From assembly GCF_900142915.1 (NCBI RefSeq), contig NZ_FRCM01000006.1:549705-613704 (forward strand): a DNA stretch of 64,000 bases, given 5' to 3'. Below, piece after piece: positions 1 through 8,128 of the stretch; within the stretch, counting starts at the first letter, position 1; every line of letters begins with the position of its first letter. Below the pieces are notes generated by a model that was not told the origin of the DNA, ran no database searches, and saw nothing but the letters and a program-made list of their open reading frames with translations. The translations under genes and the position numbers were made by a program. The stretch comes from Mucilaginibacter sp. OK098 (lineage in GTDB: Bacteria; Bacteroidota; Bacteroidia; Sphingobacteriales; Sphingobacteriaceae).

Positions 1-160
1 ATTTTTATTTATCTGCCTATATTTTTTGCCGTCCGATTTTTATGGACTTAACAAAGTTGTGCAGTTAACAATAAAAATAGAACTAGCATTTATGACTTCT
101 TAAGGGGGAATTTATGACATTAAATAGTGTTAAATTTGTATAATTCATTCACAAAATACC

Positions 161-1144
161 ATGAGGAAAATATCATTGTTAGTTCATGAAAATGTTTATT
201 TGTCGTCTGTTGCCGGCGTTATAGATTTGTTTGCCGGCGCTAACTGGTACCTTGAACAATGCGGCAAATCGCCCGCTTTCACGCTTGAACTGGTAGGCGA
301 AAAAATGAAGAATATCCAATTGGATGTTTCTGCACAGTTTATATGCCGCACTACTATGGAAGAAGTGAGCCAAACCGACCTGATCATCATTCCGGGATTT
401 AATGGAGAAAATAAAGCTATTCTTAAAAAAAATACAGCCATTGTTAACTGGATAAGGGAGATGAACAATGCAGGGGCAGAAGTAGCCAGCCTGTGTGTGG
501 GCAGCTTCTTTTTGGCAGAGGCGGGTTTGTTAAATGGCAAAATAGCAACCTCACATTGGGCGGCAGCGGAGGAAATGCAGTTACAATACCCTTTAATTAA
601 AGTAAAATCAGACAGGGTTATTACCGACCAGGGTGGAATTTATACCAGCGGAGGCGGTTTTTCATCAATAAAGTTGATATTATACCTTATTGAAAAATTT
701 TGCGGAAGAGAAGCTTCGCTTTGGATAAGCAAGCGATTTTCTATAGATATAGACCAGATAAGCCAGGCACACTTTGCGGTATTTACCGGGCAGCATCAGC
801 ACTATGATGACGAAATTTTAAAGTCTCAAACCTATATTGAACAGCATTATTCAACAGATATATCTATTGATGAGGTATCGGCATTAAGCAATACCGGAAA
901 ACGCAATTTCATCCGGCGGTTCAAAGCTGCAACCAATAGCACCCCTATTGAATACTTGCAGCGTGTAAGAATAGAAGCAGCTAAAAAAGCATTGGAGGAT
1001 AAGAACTGGCAATTAGATGAGGTAATGAGCACGGCGGGCTATAAGGATATAAAAACTTTCAGGATGATCTTTAAAAGAATGACGGGGCTTTCGCCTAATG
1101 GTTACAGGAAAAAATATTCAAGAGATATTACTGTTTTAAAATAA
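161..1144 (+). CDS. GlxA family transcriptional regulator (DJ-1/PfpI + AraC HTH)
   Basis: A 327-aa cytoplasmic regulator. Residues 1 to about 190 form a DJ-1/PfpI glutamine-amidotransferase-like domain with the nucleophile-elbow cysteine at C112 (SLCVGSFF). Residues about 220-320 form an AraC-type double helix-turn-helix (region KRNFIRRFKAAT to SPNGYRKKY). In this family the N-terminal domain is usually a ligand sensor rather than an enzyme. The pirin and OsmC genes follow on the same strand after 165 bases, so they are plausible targets. The ATG start follows an AT-rich leader without a clear Shine-Dalgarno, as is usual in Bacteroidota. The ligand is unknown. Confidence 0.9.
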   Translation: MRKISLLVHENVYLSSVAGVIDLFAGANWYLEQCGKSPAFTLELVGEKMKNIQLDVSAQFICRTTMEEVSQTDLIIIPGFNGENKAILKKNTAIVNWIREMNNAGAEVASLCVGSFFLAEAGLLNGKIATSHWAAAEEMQLQYPLIKVKSDRVITDQGGIYTSGGGFSSIKLILYLIEKFCGREASLWISKRFSIDIDQISQAHFAVFTGQHQHYDDEILKSQTYIEQHYSTDISIDEVSALSNTGKRNFIRRFKAATNSTPIEYLQRVRIEAAKKALEDKNWQLDEVMSTAGYKDIKTFRMIFKRMTGLSPNGYRKKYSRDITVLK

Positions 1145-1309
1145 ATTGCGGAGTAGCTATAATAATGTTTTTTTTAATCTACCTAAAAACATCAAAAATG
1201 GTATAACGTTGGATTGTAGTGCAGCTCAGCCTGATTTTTTATTTAAGGACGCCCAAAAAACAGTTTAATTAAATTAAAGCCATAATACATTATATAAGTA
1301 TATATCACT

Positions 1310-2194
1310 ATGTCAAACATCAATCTCATCATCGAAGAAAGGGCAGCCAGCGTTGACAATTTTATGGTTGGCCGCTTACTGCCTTTCAGGGAAAAAAGAA
1401 TGGTTGGCCCTTTTATTTTTATTGATCATATGGGGCCGGTAAAGTTAAACGAACGCGAAAACTTTGATGTGATGCCGCATCCGCACATTGGCCTTTCAAC
1501 ACTTACATTTTTATTTGAAGGCAGCATTATGCACCGCGACACTTTGGGTAATGTTGCAGAAATAAAACCGGGCGCAGTAAATTGGATGACCGCAGGAAAA
1601 GGAATTGTACACTCAGAACGGACCCCGGAATATTTGCGCCATGCGGATAAAACGATGCATGGCTTACAGATCTGGGTAGCATTGCCAAAAGAGCTGGAGC
1701 AGATGGAGCCGGAGTTTTTTCATATTGATGCAGCGCAGATTCCCACATGGACATCGGGCGATCTTCAGTATAAATTAATAGCCGGCGAAATATTGGGCCA
1801 TATATCTGCCGTTCCAGTTTACAGCAAGCTTTTTATGATAGAAGTAAAAAGCAAAACGAGGCAAACAGTAAATATTGGTCATGAGCTTTTTGGTGAAGCT
1901 GGCTTATACATACTTGAAGGAAATATTGAAAGTGAGGGGAACATTTACCACCCCAGGCAATTGTTAGTAGCCAAAGAAAGTACCATGTGCGAGTTTATTA
2001 TAGAAGCAAACAGTACAATTTACCTGTTTGGCGGGGAACCTTTTGCTGAAGAACGATTTATTGACTGGAACTTTGTGGCTTCGGACAAGGAACTTATTAA
2101 TGCGGCCAAACAAAAATGGATAGCGCAAACTTTTGATAAGATAAAAGGGGACGAAACAGAATTTGTACCTTATCCATCATTCAATAAAAAATAA
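1310..2194 (+). CDS. Pirin family protein
   Basis: A 294-aa cytosolic bicupin. The N-terminal cupin has the four metal ligands of the pirin family: H57 and H59 in the HPHIG segment, then H101 and E103 in VHSER. They occupy almost the same numbers as the iron ligands of human pirin. Bacterial pirins act as iron-dependent quercetinases or stress-linked regulators; which applies here cannot be told. The OsmC gene starts 4 bases after the stop, so the two are co-transcribed, pointing to a redox or electrophile response. The GlxA-type regulator upstream is the likely controller. Confidence 0.93.
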   Translation: MSNINLIIEERAASVDNFMVGRLLPFREKRMVGPFIFIDHMGPVKLNERENFDVMPHPHIGLSTLTFLFEGSIMHRDTLGNVAEIKPGAVNWMTAGKGIVHSERTPEYLRHADKTMHGLQIWVALPKELEQMEPEFFHIDAAQIPTWTSGDLQYKLIAGEILGHISAVPVYSKLFMIEVKSKTRQTVNIGHELFGEAGLYILEGNIESEGNIYHPRQLLVAKESTMCEFIIEANSTIYLFGGEPFAEERFIDWNFVASDKELINAAKQKWIAQTFDKIKGDETEFVPYPSFNKK

Positions 2195-2198
2195 AACG

Positions 2199-2588
2199 AT
2201 GATAGCAATTAAAGCAAGTATTGGCACCGAGCCTTACAGGATTGAAATTAAATCGCCAACTGGTAACGTGGTAATTGCCGATGAGCCGGTTGAAAAAGGA
2301 GGGCAGGACAAAGGGTTTTCACCCAAAGAGCTGCTGGCATCAGCCCTGGCGGCCTGTACCTGTGCCACATTGCGCATGTATGCCAACCGCAAGTTATGGG
2401 ATCTTGAACAGGTAAATGTAGCGGTTGAACTTAATGAAGAAGCCGGAAAAACAACATTTACCAGGAAACTACAACTTACAGGTAAGCTTGATGAAGAACA
2501 ACGCGCCAGGTTACTAACCATTGCCAATGCCTGCCCCGTTCATAAAATACTTACTAACCCCATTGCTATTGAAACCATATTGATATAG
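2199..2588 (+). CDS. OsmC family protein
   Basis: A 129-aa OsmC/Ohr-fold protein. It has the family signature around LLASALAACTCATLRMYA (C53, C55) and the second conserved cysteine in ACPVHKIL (C112). Such cysteine pairs reduce organic hydroperoxides in characterised members. I chose the ATG at 2199, 4 bases after the pirin stop. An upstream TTG at 2163 would lie inside the pirin gene and add 12 residues of no family character. Likely translationally coupled to pirin. Confidence 0.9.
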   Translation: MIAIKASIGTEPYRIEIKSPTGNVVIADEPVEKGGQDKGFSPKELLASALAACTCATLRMYANRKLWDLEQVNVAVELNEEAGKTTFTRKLQLTGKLDEEQRARLLTIANACPVHKILTNPIAIETILI

Positions 2589-2671
2589 TTGAAAATGAGT
2601 GTTAAGTCTTTAATTAAATTTTGACCTTTTCCGGCTTAGAGCTTATCTGAAAAATATAACACAGCATACCC

Positions 2672-3613
2672 ATGGACGCCAAAACAATTAAACAAGAACA
2701 ATGGCCGGAATTGGCTTTTGAAAACTGGAAAGATACGATTGCCACTTTGCACCTATGGACGCAGATTGTTGGCAAAATACGATTAACACAAATGCCCTGG
2801 TTAAACCATTCGTGGCATGTTGCCTTGTATGTTAGCGCTAATGGTTTAACTACCGGAAGCATTCCATACCCGGCGGGGGTATTCCAGATCGACTTTGATT
2901 TTATACATCATGTGCTGCATATTACTACCAGTGCGGGCGGTAGTGAAAGGGTTGAACTTTATCCCCGGAGTGTCGCTGATTTTTACAGGGAGCTATTTGA
3001 AAAATTAAAGCTTGTCGATATAGATGCCAGCATCAGTACCGGGCCCAATGAAGTTGATCCGGCTATTCCTTTTGAAAAGGACGAAACGCACCAATCCTAT
3101 GATGCAGAAAGGGCACATGATTTTTATTTGGCACTGGTGAAAATTCATAACGTATTTACCAAATTCAGGGCAAGGTTTACCGGTAAGTGCAGCCCCGTGC
3201 ACTTTTTTTGGGGATCGTTTGATATGGCGGTTACGCGATTTTCAGGCAGGCCTGCTCCGCTCTTTTCAGGCGAAGTACCAAACATTCCGTTACCCGTAAT
3301 GCAGGAGGCTTATTCTCACGAGGTAAGTTCATGCGGGTTTTGGCCGGGCAACAAACAATTTCCGCATCCTGCATTTTACTCTTATTGCTATCCATCACTT
3401 GCTGAGTTTAGCCAGCAGCCGGTTAAACCAAACGAGGCATTTTTTAGTGGAGATATGGGCGAATTTATATTGTTATACGAGGTGGTTCAGCGGTCTGACA
3501 ATCCCGGGGATACCCTGATGCAATTTTTACAGTCGACTTATGAAGCCGCATCCATCACAGCTAAATGGGACAAAAAGACGTTGGAATGCGATTTCTCCTC
3601 GTTTAATGAATAG
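2672..3613 (+). CDS. DUF5996 family protein
   Basis: A 313-aa soluble protein that looks like DUF5996. Recognisable are the opening WPELAFENWKDT, the LHLWTQIVGKIRL segment, and the central SPVHFFWGSFDMAVTRFSGR stretch. No catalytic motif, signal peptide or membrane segment is evident. The function of the family is not known. It stands alone 83 bases after OsmC, converging with the LysR gene on the other strand. Confidence 0.85.
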   Translation: MDAKTIKQEQWPELAFENWKDTIATLHLWTQIVGKIRLTQMPWLNHSWHVALYVSANGLTTGSIPYPAGVFQIDFDFIHHVLHITTSAGGSERVELYPRSVADFYRELFEKLKLVDIDASISTGPNEVDPAIPFEKDETHQSYDAERAHDFYLALVKIHNVFTKFRARFTGKCSPVHFFWGSFDMAVTRFSGRPAPLFSGEVPNIPLPVMQEAYSHEVSSCGFWPGNKQFPHPAFYSYCYPSLAEFSQQPVKPNEAFFSGDMGEFILLYEVVQRSDNPGDTLMQFLQSTYEAASITAKWDKKTLECDFSSFNE

Positions 3614-3690
3614 GCTTTAATTGAAGCCGGCATGAATTTTAAATACCGGGCTAAAATTCTTCAACCCAACTAATTGCAGTGTTTTATCCA

Positions 3691-4572
3691 TTAAACAGAT
3701 GCAAACACGGTATCGGTTGCATACATATCAATAAACATCTTCAAAGCGCCGGATTGCGGCACATCCTTCCGATATATCAGTAAAGTGATCATTGTGCCTA
3801 ATTCCTTATTAATGACGAAGGTGCTTAATTTCCTGCCGGCGTAATATTGCGTAATCACTTCGGCAGGCAAAATGCTGATGCCAAGGCCCGCTTCAACAAA
3901 ATTGATGATCCCTTCGATAGAATTAAGCACAATGCTTTTATATTGAATGATCCCTTTAGAAGCAAGCCACAATTCAAGCAATGACCTGAAGATGCATCCC
4001 TGGTCAAACACCACAAGTTTTAAAGGTTTGGCGGCAAGCGCTTCAGAAACCTTTGTAAAATGCGCCGGTGCTAAAATAACAAGCTGCTCTTCCTTAACAA
4101 TTACCTGCTCAAGGCCGGCAACATTAACAGGGGCCGATACAAAAGCAGCATCCAGCTTATAATTAAGTACATCACTGATCAGGCTGCCGCGCATGGCCGA
4201 TTTAAATTCAAGATCAACATCCGGGTAGTTTTCAGCAAAATGATTAATTATAGAAGGGACCTTGAGCGCCATAGTGGTTTCAATACAACCCACTTTAATA
4301 TGCCCTTTTACCGAATCGGCATTATGAATATCCTTTTTAGCTTCTTCAATAAGGTGACTAACCCGTTTACTGTATTGCATCAATGTTTCGCCCGCGGCCG
4401 TTAGCTCAACCTTGCGCGATGTGCGGGTAAATAGCTCGGCACCAAATTCTTCCTCCAGGCTTTTGATCCTAGCGGTTACGTTTGACTGAACTGTGAACAT
4501 TGCTTCAGCAGCTTTTGTAAAGCTGCCATTAGCAGCAACAGCTTCAAAAATTTTAAGATCGTGCGTATTCAT
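3691..4572 (-). CDS. LysR family transcriptional regulator
   Basis: A 293-aa LysR-type regulator. Residues 1-60 form the winged helix-turn-helix (FTKAAEAMFTVQSNVTARIKSLEE, then LFTRTSRKVELTAAG). Residues about 90-290 are the periplasmic-binding-protein-like effector domain. It is divergent from the secreted alpha/beta hydrolase at 4662, and a 23-bp dyad lies between the two starts. The normal LysR arrangement, autorepression plus effector-dependent activation of the divergent gene, is therefore expected. The effector is unknown. Confidence 0.93.
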   Translation of the reverse strand: MNTHDLKIFEAVAANGSFTKAAEAMFTVQSNVTARIKSLEEEFGAELFTRTSRKVELTAAGETLMQYSKRVSHLIEEAKKDIHNADSVKGHIKVGCIETTMALKVPSIINHFAENYPDVDLEFKSAMRGSLISDVLNYKLDAAFVSAPVNVAGLEQVIVKEEQLVILAPAHFTKVSEALAAKPLKLVVFDQGCIFRSLLELWLASKGIIQYKSIVLNSIEGIINFVEAGLGISILPAEVITQYYAGRKLSTFVINKELGTMITLLIYRKDVPQSGALKMFIDMYATDTVFASV

Positions 4573-4586
4573 ACATCACTAAATAT

Positions 4587-4609
4587 GATTTATACCATCA
4601 TTATAAATC
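4587..4609. promoter_or_regulatory. Candidate LysR operator (8-bp arms, 7-bp spacer)
   Basis: A perfect dyad, GATTTATA and TATAAATC, is separated by 7 bases. It sits 14 bases upstream of the LysR start and 52 bases upstream of the divergent hydrolase start. It contains the T-N11-A core expected for LysR binding sites. The sequence is seen directly; the role is inferred from position. Confidence 0.6.
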
Positions 4610-4661
4610 GTTTTTAATAATCAAATATGGGAAGTAATTTTGACTTAAACAAATCATAAAA

Positions 4662-5633
4662 ATGAAAACTATAATAAAAACGACAGCAGTATTAATAGCC
4701 AGCCTGTACTTTGCTGTTAATCCCGCATCTGCCCAATCAAATCAAACATCAAAAAATCAAATTATGGAAACGTCATCAATTCACTACCGTACTATCAAAG
4801 CTAATGGACTGAACTTATTTTATCGGGAAGCAGGTTCAAATAATGCACCGGTAATTTTATTGCTGCATGGTTACCCAACCTCATCACACATGTTCAGAAA
4901 CCTGATCCCTCTATTAAGCGGCAAATACCATGTAATAGCGCCGGATTTGCCGGGGTTTGGATATTCAGATGCGCCGGATCATCAGCAGTTCCAATATACA
5001 TTTGATAACCTGGCTAAAACAATGCAGGCCTTTATTGATGAGCTGGGCCTTAAACGTTTTGCACTTTATGTGTTTGATTACGGAGCGCCTACTGGTTTTA
5101 GGCTGGCATTAGCCAATCCCGAAAAAATCACCGGTATAATTTCTCAGAATGGCAATGCCTATGAAGAGGGATTAAGCAAGGAGTGGAACCCAATCCAAAA
5201 ATACTGGCAGGACCCTTCACAGGAAAACAGGGATGCCTTAAAAGATTTTGTATCAAAAGAATCAACCTGGTATGCATACCACCAGGGAGTATCAGACCCA
5301 TCTTTAATTGCGCCGGAGGCTTATACCCTGGATCAGCATTTTTTAGATCGCCCGGGGAATATTGAGATCCAGCTGGATCTTGTGAAAGATTATAGGACCA
5401 ACGTACAGCTATATCCAAAGTTCCAGGCATATTTCAGGGAGCAAAAACCAAAGACGCTGGCTGTTTGGGGCAATAAAGACCCCTACTTTTTACCTGCCGG
5501 AGCAGAAGCTTATAAACGGGATAACCCTAATGCTACCGTTAAATTTTATAATACAGGCCATTTTGCATTAGAAACACATGCTAAGGAAATAGGCAGCGAT
5601 ATTTTAAATTTCCTGGATGGTTTGCCTAAATAA
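4662..5633 (+). CDS. Secreted alpha/beta hydrolase, haloalkane dehalogenase/epoxide hydrolase-like
   Basis: A 323-aa protein with a 25-aa signal peptide (cleavage near SAQ). The alpha/beta hydrolase fold shows the oxyanion motif LHGYPTSS (69-75), an aspartate nucleophile at the elbow (D139 in FDYGAP), an acid D273 (GNKDPYF) and histidine H300 (NTGHFALE). An Asp rather than Ser nucleophile places it with haloalkane dehalogenases, fluoroacetate dehalogenases and epoxide hydrolases. The substrate cannot be read from sequence. It is divergent from a LysR gene and followed by a strong terminator, so it forms a single-gene unit. Confidence 0.88.
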   Translation: MKTIIKTTAVLIASLYFAVNPASAQSNQTSKNQIMETSSIHYRTIKANGLNLFYREAGSNNAPVILLLHGYPTSSHMFRNLIPLLSGKYHVIAPDLPGFGYSDAPDHQQFQYTFDNLAKTMQAFIDELGLKRFALYVFDYGAPTGFRLALANPEKITGIISQNGNAYEEGLSKEWNPIQKYWQDPSQENRDALKDFVSKESTWYAYHQGVSDPSLIAPEAYTLDQHFLDRPGNIEIQLDLVKDYRTNVQLYPKFQAYFREQKPKTLAVWGNKDPYFLPAGAEAYKRDNPNATVKFYNTGHFALETHAKEIGSDILNFLDGLPK

Positions 5634-5662
5634 TGCCGCTTAATTAATATTAAAGCACCCTT

Positions 5663-5703
5663 AAAAGTGGTTAAAGAGATTATCTCCTTAACCACTTTTT
5701 TTA
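5663..5703 (+). terminator. Rho-independent terminator after the hydrolase
   Basis: A 12-bp perfect stem (AAAAGTGGTTAA with TTAACCACTTTT) has an inner AGAGA/TCTC extension and is followed by a run of T. It lies 29 bases after the hydrolase stop. Confidence 0.85.
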
Positions 5704-5925
5704 TTTCATGTTAAATGCAATCTTAAAATGTTAGTACAATAAACTAATTAACTTATTTGAGTTAATGCCAAAGGGGTATTAAGACCAGCTAACTAAAAAG
5801 TGCGAAATTTCATCAAATAAGTCTATATTTAGTTCAAAAATGTGTCCTTAACAAGTAGTAATGGCAAATTAAAGCGTTGCGTTTTTCATATTTTATTTTT
5901 TCTTTTAAATGTTAATCCGTTATCT

Positions 5926-7530
5926 ATGAGAATTTATTTATCATTTTTATTCCTGGTGCTTTTTGGTTACTCAACTTTTGCTTCTTCAAAAACAGATAGC
6001 CTGCTGATTGTATTAAAAAAAGAACTGGTAAAGAAAAAGGTTTATGACGACCAAAAAGAAGCGCGGATAAAAAGGTTCAGAAATTTGTTATCAAAAACAC
6101 CTCAAACAGATTATGTAAAACTTTATGGACTATGCAGCAGCCTTTATGAAGAATATAAAGTTTACCAGTTTGATTCGGCCTATGTGTACACCAATAAGTT
6201 ACTGGATCTTAGCCACCAGCTAAAGGATCAGTCGAAAGAGTATGACAGTAAAATGAAGCTTGGTTTTATTTTATGTTCAGCGGGCATGTTTAAGCAAACT
6301 TTTGATTGTTTAAATAATATTAATGCCGCTGCTTTAAGTAACGATTCAAAAGTTGAATATTACTCATTAAAAGCCAGAGCCTATTCTGACTTGGCCGATT
6401 ACGATAATGACAGCTATTACACCCCTTATGAAAATGCTGAATCTGTTAAGTATTTAGACTCGGCAATCAGGTTTTGCAAACCGGATTCGTTTGACTTATT
6501 GATGCAGCTTGGCACCAGGCAATTAAAAACCGGTGATACAAAAACTCCGTCAAAATATCTTATCCGACTGCTTTATAACTTCAACATTACTACTCATCAA
6601 CGCGCCAGGACTGCTACCGGCCTCAGCCTCTTTTATATCAGTGACGCCCAGGCAGATGAGCGGATCCAACTTTTAACCATTGGCGCAATTAATGATATAA
6701 GAGCATCGATTAAAGAAACCCTGGCTGCTTTTTTACTGGGCCAGCAACTGTATCAGAAAGGCAATATGACTGATGCTTATATATTTATACAGGAAGCAAT
6801 GAACGATGCAGAATATTATGGGGCCAGGCTCCGTAAAATAAAAATAGGAGCAGTATTACCTGTAGTTGCGGCTCAGAAATTGATTTTGGTAGAGAAGGAA
6901 AAGAACAAGGTAATAGTTTATCTATTATCAACAACTGCGGTTTCGGCATTAGTGTTGTTAGTTTCGTTCATTATATTTATCCAGCTGAAGCGTTTAAAAG
7001 TTAAAGAGAAGATTATTGAAGAGAAGAACATTCAGCTGGAAAAGATCAATGAAAAGCTTGGTGAGGATACCCGGATCAAGGAAGAGTATATAGGCTACTT
7101 TTTTAATGTAATATCGGGCTACATTTTAAAGCTCGAAAAGCTGAAAAGAAGCATCGACCGAAAACTAGTTACCAAGAAATATGAAGACATCCAGCTAACT
7201 ATTGACGAAATAAATATTAAAAAGGAAAGGGAGACGCTGTTTTATACATTTGACCATACTTTTCTTAAAGTATTCCCCAATTTTATAACCACATTTAATT
7301 CGCTGTTTAAAAAGGAAGACCAGATCTGGCCAAAGGACCACGAAGTTTTAAATACTGACCTTCGCATATTTGCATTAAACAGAATGGGAATAAGTGATAA
7401 TGAAACCATAGCCAGTATTTTAGAATACTCCGTAAAAACCATATATGTTTATAAAATGAGGATCAAGGCAAAATCAATATACCCTTCTGACCAGTTCGAT
7501 CATAAACTCATGGCTCCCAATAAATCCTGA
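5926..7530 (+). CDS. DUF6377 membrane-bound regulator with LuxR-like C-terminal HTH
   Basis: 534 aa from the ATG at 5926, chosen because it gives a clean signal peptide (MRIYLSFLFLVLFGYSTFAS). An upstream GTG at 5842 would add 28 residues. A TPR-like helical periplasmic region (about 60-320) precedes one transmembrane segment (about 329-354), a coiled coil, and a cytoplasmic region ending in a LuxR-like helix-turn-helix (about 478-520, GISDNETIASILEYSVKTIYVYK). This is the DUF6377 architecture, often found next to SusC/SusD. It probably senses a periplasmic signal and controls the SusC locus that begins 600 bases downstream. There is no kinase domain. Confidence 0.85.
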   Translation: MRIYLSFLFLVLFGYSTFASSKTDSLLIVLKKELVKKKVYDDQKEARIKRFRNLLSKTPQTDYVKLYGLCSSLYEEYKVYQFDSAYVYTNKLLDLSHQLKDQSKEYDSKMKLGFILCSAGMFKQTFDCLNNINAAALSNDSKVEYYSLKARAYSDLADYDNDSYYTPYENAESVKYLDSAIRFCKPDSFDLLMQLGTRQLKTGDTKTPSKYLIRLLYNFNITTHQRARTATGLSLFYISDAQADERIQLLTIGAINDIRASIKETLAAFLLGQQLYQKGNMTDAYIFIQEAMNDAEYYGARLRKIKIGAVLPVVAAQKLILVEKEKNKVIVYLLSTTAVSALVLLVSFIIFIQLKRLKVKEKIIEEKNIQLEKINEKLGEDTRIKEEYIGYFFNVISGYILKLEKLKRSIDRKLVTKKYEDIQLTIDEINIKKERETLFYTFDHTFLKVFPNFITTFNSLFKKEDQIWPKDHEVLNTDLRIFALNRMGISDNETIASILEYSVKTIYVYKMRIKAKSIYPSDQFDHKLMAPNKS

Positions 7531-7701
7531 TTATTTATGTTTAAGGTCTATTTATCCTCCCTTATAAACAGGCGTTATTGTACACATTAGTTAAAAAACA
7601 TTTAAATTTTTTTATATTGTTTATGTGTTTTTATTTTTTAATATATTGATAATTAAATACTTACAAATAAAATAATTTAAATTTTTTTATATTTTAAGTA
7701 A

Positions 7702-7737
7702 AAAAATAGGTTTTCCACTCATCAACCTATTACTTTG
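7702..7737 (+). promoter_or_regulatory. Candidate SusC promoter (AAAAATAGGTTTT-N19-TTTG)
   Basis: AAAAATAGGTTTT at 7702-7714 is followed after exactly 19 bases by TTTG within TTACTTTG. The same 13 bases with the same 19-base spacing to TTTG occur at 20626-20661 ahead of the DUF1080 gene. The downstream element resembles the Bacteroidota -7 box TAnnTTTG with one mismatch. The transcription start has not been shown. Confidence 0.45.
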
Positions 7738-7969
7738 TTATGTCGTCATTAATGGGGCACATTAGGGATTTAGGCCCTGCCGGCTTTAGTGATTTTAAGA
7801 CTTATAGACCAATTATAATTTTTTCAGGCAGACAGCACTTTTGATTTTCGTGATCAGCAGGAGATATCAGTTTTAGTTTTTATTGGGATGATTTGGCGCT
7901 GATGCTTTGACTTTGCGTGAAACGCACACATAATATGCGGTATTAAAATAATATCAAAACCTTATACCT

Positions 7970-8008
7970 ATGAGAAAACTGTACAAATCAACAAATGCCC
8001 CTCCTTAA
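7970..8008 (+). other. Possible 12-residue leader ORF upstream of SusC
   Basis: The ATG at 7970 opens a short frame reading MRKLYKSTNAPP and then TAA. The first five residues match the start of the secreted protein at 63115 (MRKLYSS). A hairpin follows 14 bases after the stop. It could be a translated leader, the remnant of an old gene start, or chance. Confidence 0.3.
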
Positions 8009-8022
8009 TCAAATATTTACTT

Positions 8023-8046
8023 TTTGTTAATTCAATTATTAACAAA
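8023..8046 (+). promoter_or_regulatory. Hairpin in the SusC leader
   Basis: A perfect 9-bp stem, TTTGTTAAT with ATTAACAAA, and a 6-base loop, 82 bases before the SusC start. It has no T-run, so it is not a classical terminator. It may mark post-transcriptional control. Confidence 0.35.
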
Positions 8047-8128
8047 CGAAAATAAAACTTTCAACTATAATTATATTTAATTAATAGTTATATTTAACCA
8101 ACCAATTTATCTATTCAACCCTAAATTT

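Larger units (their letters stand above)
7531..8128 (+). other. Long AT-rich leader between the DUF6377 gene and SusC
   Basis: 598 bases without a conventional gene. It holds a promoter-like motif at 7702-7737, an inverted repeat AATAGGTT/AACCTATT at 7705-7731, a 12-codon open frame at 7970-8008 and a hairpin at 8023-8046. It most likely holds the SusC promoter and a 5' leader of nearly 400 bases. Confidence 0.6.
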
